Source: JAVBJV01 sp031555315
GTDB taxonomy: Bacteria > Pseudomonadota > Alphaproteobacteria > Acetobacterales > Acetobacteraceae
Reading direction: 5' to 3'
DNA: 64,000 nt
NCBI GenBank assembly: GCA_031555315.1
Contig: JAVBUO010000003.1
Span: forward strand, 97,359-161,358
In this document: positions 59,499-64,000 of the stretch, in pieces
Layout of the letters: the number at the start of each line of letters is the position of its first letter
Numbering within the stretch: position 1 is the first letter of the stretch
The notes under the pieces: generated by a model
Told to the model about the DNA's origin: nothing
The model's input: only the letters and a program-made list of their open reading frames with translations
The model's database searches: none
Position numbers and translations under genes: made by a program

Positions 59499-60683
59499 CT
59501 ATGCCTGCAAACCCTGCCGGCGCCAGCGGTCGGCCAGCAGGGCGCCTGCGGCGCTGACCAGGATCAGGCCGGCCAGCGGCATCGGCGTGCCATCGGCCAG
59601 CAGCGTCGCCGCCAGTCCGAAACACGCCCCCAGCAGGAACTGCAGCGTGCCCATCAACGCCGAGGCGCTGCCGGCCCGCGCGCCGTGGCGGGCCAGCGCC
59701 TCGACGGTGGCGTTCGGCACCACGCACCCCAGCGTGGCCATGCAGAGCATCAACGGCGGTTGCAGCCACCAGCCCGACGGCGGATTCCAGAGCGACATGC
59801 CGAGCAGGATCAACGCTGCCAGCCCCAGCGCGACCAGCGCGCGGCTCAGCACATGTCCCAGATGATACCGCCGCAACAGCAGCGAATTGATCTGCGATGC
59901 GACGATGAACCCCGAGGCGTTGAGCCCGAACACCACGGCGAACATGTCGGGCGGCATATGGAAATGGCCGATGAAGATGGCCGGCGTGGCGGCGATCGAG
60001 GCGAACATGCCGCCCAGTCCCAGCCCGCTGGTCAGCGCCGGCGCCAGAAAATACCGGTCGTGCAGCAGCGACACATAGGTCTGCGTTACGGCGCGCAGAC
60101 CGGCGCGGCGGCGCTGCGGGGGCGGCAGGGTTTCGGGCAGTTTCCAGACGATGGCGGCCATCGCGCTCAGGCCGTAGGCCGCCAGCAGCCAGAACATGCC
60201 GCGCCAGCCGGTCCGATCGAGCAGCAAGGCCCCCAGCGACGGGGCGAGGATCGGCGCCGCCCCCATCACCAGCATCAGCCGCGACATCAACCGCGCCGCG
60301 TCGACGCCCTGGGCCAGATCGCGCACCATGGCGCGCGGGATGACCATGCCGGCCGATCCGCCGAAGGCGGCCAGGGCGCGGAAAACCGACAGCGTGGTGA
60401 TGTCGGGCGCCAGCGCGCAGCCGACCGAGGCCGCGGTGTAAAGCCCCAGCCCGGCAAGCAGCGGCGCGCGCCGGCCGTAACGGTCGGCCAGCGCGCCCTG
60501 GACCATCTGCCCCACCGCCAGCCCGGCGAAGAACGCGGCCAGCGTGGCGGGGGCCAGCCCCAGCGCGCTGAATTCGGCCTCGATCGCCGGAAAACCCGGC
60601 AGATACATGTCGATCGACAGCGGGCCGATGGCGGTCAGCGTGCCGAGCAGGATCGGCAGCCAGAAGGGAATGGGCCGCGGCAT
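59499..60683 (-). CDS. Multidrug effflux MFS transporter (Bcr/CflA family)
   Basis: 12-helix inner-membrane drug:H+ antiporter, 394 aa, a typical length. Markers are GPLSIDMYLPGFPAIEAEF near the N terminus, GLAVGQMVQGALADRYGRRAPLLAG (motif A) and LAFGGSAGMVIPRAMVRDL-like RALAAFGGSAGMVIPRAMVRD in the first half. Substrate unknown; relatives export bicyclomycin, sulfonamides or cysteine pathway compounds. The YggS-type gene ends 3 bp upstream of its start. Confidence 0.88.
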   Translation of the reverse strand: MPRPIPFWLPILLGTLTAIGPLSIDMYLPGFPAIEAEFSALGLAPATLAAFFAGLAVGQMVQGALADRYGRRAPLLAGLGLYTAASVGCALAPDITTLSVFRALAAFGGSAGMVIPRAMVRDLAQGVDAARLMSRLMLVMGAAPILAPSLGALLLDRTGWRGMFWLLAAYGLSAMAAIVWKLPETLPPPQRRRAGLRAVTQTYVSLLHDRYFLAPALTSGLGLGGMFASIAATPAIFIGHFHMPPDMFAVVFGLNASGFIVASQINSLLLRRYHLGHVLSRALVALGLAALILLGMSLWNPPSGWWLQPPLMLCMATLGCVVPNATVEALARHGARAGSASALMGTLQFLLGACFGLAATLLADGTPMPLAGLILVSAAGALLADRWRRQGLQA

Positions 60684-60686
60684 CCG

Positions 60687-61382
60687 TTACGCGCGCGCCC
60701 CGAAGATCGCCGAGCCGACCCGCACATGGGTGGCACCATGGCGGATGGCGGTCTCGAAATCGGCGGACATGCCCATCGACAGCACCTTCAGGCCGAACCG
60801 CGCGGCCAGGTCGGCCAGCGTGGAGAAATGCGGCGCGGGGTCGGCATCGACCGGCGGGATGCACATCAGCCCGCTCAGCGCCGGGCCGAAGCGGCCGATG
60901 CAGTCGCCGATGAAGCCGGGCGCATCGGCCAGCGCCACGCCGGATTTCTGCGCCTCGTCGCCGGTATTGACCTGGACCAGCAGGCGCGGCGTGCGGCCTT
61001 CCTGCGCGCAGGCCTGGGCGATCGTGTCGGCCAGATGCGGACGGTCGAGCGTTTCGATGACGTCGGCGATGCGCACCGCCTGGCGTGCCTTGTTGGTCTG
61101 CAACCCGCCGATGATGTGCAGCGACAGGGCGGGCCAGGCGGTGCGCAGGTCCGGGAACTTGGCAGCGGCTTCCTGCACGCGGTTTTCCCCGAACACCGTC
61201 TGCCCGGCCTGCAGCGCGGCCAGCACGGCGGCTGCGGGATGGGTTTTCGAAACGGCGACCAGCGTGACATCCTCGGCCGTGCGGCCGGCGCGGATGGCCG
61301 CTTCGGCGATGCGCGTCTTCACGGCGGCCAGCCGAGTTGCGATAAAATGGGCGTCTGGCGATGGGGACGGATCGGAATTCAT
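60687..61382 (-). CDS. YggS/PLPBP-family pyridoxal phosphate-binding protein
   Basis: 231-residue PLP-homeostasis protein with a single-domain TIM barrel fold; no catalytic activity is known. PLP lysine K46 lies in LVAVSKTHP; FGENRVQEA, HIIGGLQTNK and LSMGMSADFETAIRHGATHVRVG (in pieces) are the family's phosphate-binding loops. Its ATG at 61382 shares the CATG tetranucleotide with the divergent thiE-like start at 61381. It is followed by the MFS gene. Confidence 0.92.
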   Translation of the reverse strand: MNSDPSPSPDAHFIATRLAAVKTRIAEAAIRAGRTAEDVTLVAVSKTHPAAAVLAALQAGQTVFGENRVQEAAAKFPDLRTAWPALSLHIIGGLQTNKARQAVRIADVIETLDRPHLADTIAQACAQEGRTPRLLVQVNTGDEAQKSGVALADAPGFIGDCIGRFGPALSGLMCIPPVDADPAPHFSTLADLAARFGLKVLSMGMSADFETAIRHGATHVRVGSAIFGARA

Positions 61383-62025
61383 GGATCAGAACCTTGTCCG
61401 GTGGGGGCGGGCGGTCAAGTCCAGGACGCGGCATGCGCACCGGGACGGACAGACGGTGCCCGTGCTGTGGCTGTTTACCGATGCGGCGCGGGTTCCCGAC
61501 CCGCTGACGGCGGCGCAGGCGCTGGCCAGGTTACGGCCGCGCGGGCTGGCCGGAATCGTCTTCCGGCCCGAGGGTTATGCGGCGCCTGGGGCGTTGGCCC
61601 GTGAACTGGCGCGCTGCTGCCGCGCCGCCGGGTTGGTGTTGACGGTAGCGGGAGATGTCTGCTTGCCCGGTCATGGCCGGCATCTGCGTGGCGGGCGCAT
61701 CCGCAGGCGAAACGATTCGGGTGGCAGGGCGGCCATCGTAACGGCATCGGCGCACGGCGTGGCGGATCTGCGGCGTGGACACCGGGCGGGGGCGGACATC
61801 GTCTTCCTGTCACCGGTTTTTGCGACCGCCAGCCACCCCGGTGCGGCGGGACTCGGGGTACTGCGTTGGACTGTTTGGAGAAAATCAGCATTTAAAATGC
61901 GAATTTTCGCGTTGGGCGGCATCGATGGGATGCGGATCAGGCGTTTGCCGCGTGCCGAAGGGGCCGGAGCCGTTACGGGTTTATGTGTTTTAAAGGCAAC
62001 ACAGCATACGAAAGACCGTTTCTAA
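61381..62025 (+). CDS. ThiE/TenI-family thiamine-phosphate synthase-like protein
   Basis: Thiamine phosphate synthase-like TIM barrel, 214 aa from the ATG at 61381. The core is VPVLWLFTDAARVPDPLTAA (about 26-45), VTASAHGVADLRRGHRAGAD and DIVFLSPVFATASHPGAAGLG, with the pyrophosphate-binding ALGGIDG near the C terminus. The ATG at 61381 overlaps the divergent YggS start codon; a GTG at 61456 gives a more standard N terminus (VPVLWLFTD) and leaves room for a promoter, so it is a real alternative. The C terminus is slightly longer and basic compared with ThiE. Confidence 0.78.
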   Translation: MDQNLVRWGRAVKSRTRHAHRDGQTVPVLWLFTDAARVPDPLTAAQALARLRPRGLAGIVFRPEGYAAPGALARELARCCRAAGLVLTVAGDVCLPGHGRHLRGGRIRRRNDSGGRAAIVTASAHGVADLRRGHRAGADIVFLSPVFATASHPGAAGLGVLRWTVWRKSAFKMRIFALGGIDGMRIRRLPRAEGAGAVTGLCVLKATQHTKDRF

Positions 62026-62179
62026 CGCATTGGCTGCATTGCCGCAGTTAAAAATGAATGCGTATGGTTCATCCGGTCCGGCTGCCTTAATTGCCCAAGG
62101 GGGGAACCCGGGATGCATAGATTGGGCGGGGCCTAATGAACATGCCGGGCATGCCCGGTTGGCCAGAAAGAGGTAAATT

Positions 62180-63538
62180 ATGCGCAAGATTCTTCTTGCT
62201 GGTGCCGCGCTTGGTGCCCTGACTTTGACGGATGCGCCCGCCTTCGCGCAGCGCGTCGACAGCCCCCAGCCCTATACGCCAGCAGCCGGCGGACCGCAGG
62301 TACGGACGGAACCCGGCGTGCAGGTGCGCCTGGCGGGCCGGTATCGCTTCTATATGGGCTATATCGATCAGGATTTTGACAGCATGCCCGGCGCCAGCAC
62401 GTCGTCGGTCGATTTCATGGACTACGCCCGCCTGTGGCCCGGCTTCGACGCGATGGCGGCGAACGGCCTGCAGTACGGCGCGCAGCTCGAAATCCGCATG
62501 AACGACCCGTCGGCGGCGCGCGGCAGCGGCCGTAGTAACCTGAACTATCGCCGTATGTATGGCTATGTGGCGACACCGACCATGGGTGAATTCCGCGTCG
62601 GTTCGGGCCAGACGGGCGCGGTGGAGCGCATGTTCACCGGGCACATGATGGGCTCGATCGCCAACGGTCTGTGGGACAGCGGCGACATGGCGTCGAACCT
62701 GCCGATCAACCGCGCGGGCGGTTCGGTGGTGCCGTCGAGCTTCTGGTATTCGTCGTCGGTCAACAACAACCAGACGAAGATCGCCTATTACACGCCGCGT
62801 TTCTTCGGCTTCGACTTCGGGTTGAGCTATGCGCCGAACGACGGCAACTTCGGCGGTGACAGCGGTTGTACTCTCGACACCGGTCTGGGCACGAACTGCG
62901 ACCGTCTGTCGGCCAGCAGCAGCAGCACGCAGACCATGCGTGTGCGCAACATCATGGAAGTGATGGGTCGTTACCGCGGCACGCTGGGTCCGGTGGCGCT
63001 GACGGTGTCGGGCGGCTGGTATGGCGCCGATACGGTTGCGGCGCTGGGCGGCGCGCAGGGTTACGAGAACATCAGCATGGCCATCCTGGGTGCGCAGGCG
63101 TCGGTGGCGGGCTTCACGTTCGGCGGTATCGTCACGGGCGGCACGGGCAACTATGCGCGGCCGACCTTTGCGGGCGCGACCAACGTTATGAACGGCCGCA
63201 CCTATTCGAACCTGACGCCGCTGGCGTCCAACGGCTACGACAGCGATATGTTCACCTGGCAGGTCGGCGCGTCGTACACCGTTGGCCCGTACTCGGTGGG
63301 TGTCGCCTATGCCCAGAACCGTTTCGAGGGCAGCCAGCTGGTCAGCAGCACGGCGCGTGACCAGGCGCTGGGCGTCGGGGCGAGCTATGCGGTGGCGCCG
63401 GGTCTGAACCTGTTCGCCGAATACATGTATGGCCGTCGCGTCGAACGTGGCGTGGACCTGACCACGGGCCGCGCGAGCGACAGCAACAACGCTGCCGATA
63501 CCAACATCTTTACGCTCGGCACGTCGTTCAACTGGTAA
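62180..63538 (+). CDS. Porin, first copy of a tandem pair
   Basis: Outer-membrane general porin, 452 aa. Signal peptide MRKILLAGAALGALTLTDAPAFA (cleavage near 23) is followed by a Tyr/Trp/Gly-rich 16-strand-type barrel ending with an aromatic residue: FTLGTSFNW, the BAM recognition signal. A Cys pair in SGCTLDTGLGTNCD (residues about 230-243) could form a loop disulfide. The RBS AGAAAGAGG lies upstream. A strong terminator follows. The second copy starts 372 bp later with nearly identical signal-peptide codons. Confidence 0.88.
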   Translation: MRKILLAGAALGALTLTDAPAFAQRVDSPQPYTPAAGGPQVRTEPGVQVRLAGRYRFYMGYIDQDFDSMPGASTSSVDFMDYARLWPGFDAMAANGLQYGAQLEIRMNDPSAARGSGRSNLNYRRMYGYVATPTMGEFRVGSGQTGAVERMFTGHMMGSIANGLWDSGDMASNLPINRAGGSVVPSSFWYSSSVNNNQTKIAYYTPRFFGFDFGLSYAPNDGNFGGDSGCTLDTGLGTNCDRLSASSSSTQTMRVRNIMEVMGRYRGTLGPVALTVSGGWYGADTVAALGGAQGYENISMAILGAQASVAGFTFGGIVTGGTGNYARPTFAGATNVMNGRTYSNLTPLASNGYDSDMFTWQVGASYTVGPYSVGVAYAQNRFEGSQLVSSTARDQALGVGASYAVAPGLNLFAEYMYGRRVERGVDLTTGRASDSNNAADTNIFTLGTSFNW

Positions 63539-63566
63539 GCTGATCGATCCGGATAGATGCTTCCGG

Positions 63567-63605
63567 AAAGGGCGGTGGGGTTTTCCACCGCCCTTTTCGT
63601 TTTTG
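63567..63605 (+). terminator. Terminator of porin copy 1
   Basis: 12-bp stem AAAGGGCGGTGG / CCACCGCCCTTT with a 6-base loop and a downstream T-rich tail (TCGTTTTT). Confidence 0.85.
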
Positions 63606-63909
63606 GTGAATAACCAAAATACGAAAAAAACTAAAATGCGAATAAGCAAAATACGAGAATAACACAACATAAAATAAACCGTTGCGACTGTGCAGCATTA
63701 AAGCAACAAGTGTAGTAAAAAACCCCCGTTTCTCTTTGCTCCAATTGCACGACACAATCGTTCCGATCATGGTTTGTGCGGATCCGGTTATTGTTCGGCA
63801 GAACTTCAGGCAGGGTCTTTTTGCGTGGCCGGTTAACGCTGGCACATCACACACAAGACCCGGTTCGCAACACGGGTTGGGGCTTGGGAGAGAAATGGGA
63901 GAGACAAAG
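63606..63909 (+). promoter_or_regulatory. AT-rich leader of porin copy 2 with three direct repeats
   Basis: 304-bp region without a gene, clearly more AT-rich than its surroundings. Three imperfect direct repeats AAAAT(A/G)CGA lie at 63616-63624, 63633-63641 and 63648-63656 (17- and 15-bp steps), possible binding sites for a porin regulator. The remainder has no gene I can support; a leftward open frame across it has unusual codon use and overlaps the porin end. Confidence 0.55.
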
Positions 63910-64000
63910 ATGCGCAAGATTCTTCTTGCTGGTGCCGCGCTTGGTGCAATGACTTTGGCGGACGCGCCCGCGTTTGCGCAACGTGTGGAATCGCCGCAGC
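63910..64000 (+). CDS. Porin, second copy, 3' end outside the window
   Basis: Start of a porin gene (30 codons visible). Its first 38 bases are identical to those of the porin at 62180, and the product is nearly the same signal peptide (KILLAGAALGAMTLADAPAFAQR). RBS GGGAGAGACAAAG precedes the ATG. This proves a tandem porin duplication; the mature part after about residue 25 (VESPQ) starts to differ. Confidence 0.9.
   Translation, partial: MRKILLAGAALGAMTLADAPAFAQRVESPQ

Noticed and set aside
63528..63917. A leftward 129-residue frame between the porins
   Set aside because: Covers the terminator and AT-rich leader, has no family similarity or ribosome binding site.
1..64000. CRISPR arrays, tRNA, rRNA, insertion sequences
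   Set aside because: No regularly spaced repeats, no recognisable transposase, cloverleaf or rRNA sequence noted by reading; a tRNA scan would be needed to exclude degenerate cases.

Overview
The window is a 64 kb piece of a high-G+C (about two thirds by eye) alphaproteobacterial chromosome. The gene order hemE - AT-rich gap with DnaA boxes - PPDK regulatory protein - maf, the YjbH/YjbF surface proteins, the DUF1489 protein, IalB-like and LolA-like proteins, GANTC sites in the gap, and the tandem porins all fit Alphaproteobacteria. The porin style suggests Rhodospirillales/Acetobacteraceae, but that is inference. No plasmid, phage, IS element, CRISPR array, rRNA or tRNA was recognised.

Layout. 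1-3.9 kb: exopolysaccharide/envelope genes (YjbH cut by the window edge, a WecA/MraY-type phosphotransferase, a convergent YjbF-like lipoprotein). 3.9-6.9 kb: a TAXI-type TRAP transporter (fused permease plus binding protein). 7-11.1 kb: CBS-BON protein, FUSC-family protein, DedA protein and a small membrane protein; the first two share a palindromic motif in their leaders. 11.1-15.1 kb: DUF486 protein, an L,D-transpeptidase overlapping an AmpG-like permease, an IalB-like protein and an M19 dipeptidase. 15.1-17.1 kb: a DctQM TRAP permease pair without a local binding protein. 17.5-24.8 kb: a six-gene, tightly overlapping hyfBCEFGI-like operon whose large subunit lacks the NiFe-binding cysteines, i.e. 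an energy-converting hydrogenase-related (Ehr) complex. 24.8-30 kb: a small His/Arg-rich exported protein, DUF1489, two tandem CPA2 antiporters and a PPP-type phosphatase. 30-33.2 kb: EamA transporter, asd and a Tat-exported glutaminase. 33.3-37.1 kb: GNAT protein, a short ModE-type regulator and divergent modABC with a ModE-like operator between them. 37.2-41.4 kb: cysK, an oligopeptide-type binding protein and rho. 41.6-44.8 kb: hemJ, a HAD hydrolase, hemH (with a probable Fe-S cysteine tail) and hemE in one leftward block. 44.8-45.1 kb: probable chromosomal replication origin. 45.1-64 kb: PPDK regulatory protein, maf, a VOC protein, an unknown lipoprotein, a second L,D-transpeptidase, ribA, a response regulator with a P-type cation ATPase, xth, FAH-family hydrolase, AGE-family epimerase, a C26 amidotransferase, two tandem LolA-like proteins, an MFS drug exporter, a YggS protein, a ThiE-like protein and a tandem porin pair, the second cut by the window end.

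Themes. Replication leads away from the origin at about 44.9 kb, with the heme genes and rho on one side and PPSR-maf on the other. Envelope maintenance is strongly represented (two YkuD enzymes, AmpG, LolA-like pair, porins, YjbH/YjbF). Tandem duplication is a recurring pattern (CPA2 antiporters, LolA-like proteins, porins). The Ehr operon and the origin are the two most notable regions.
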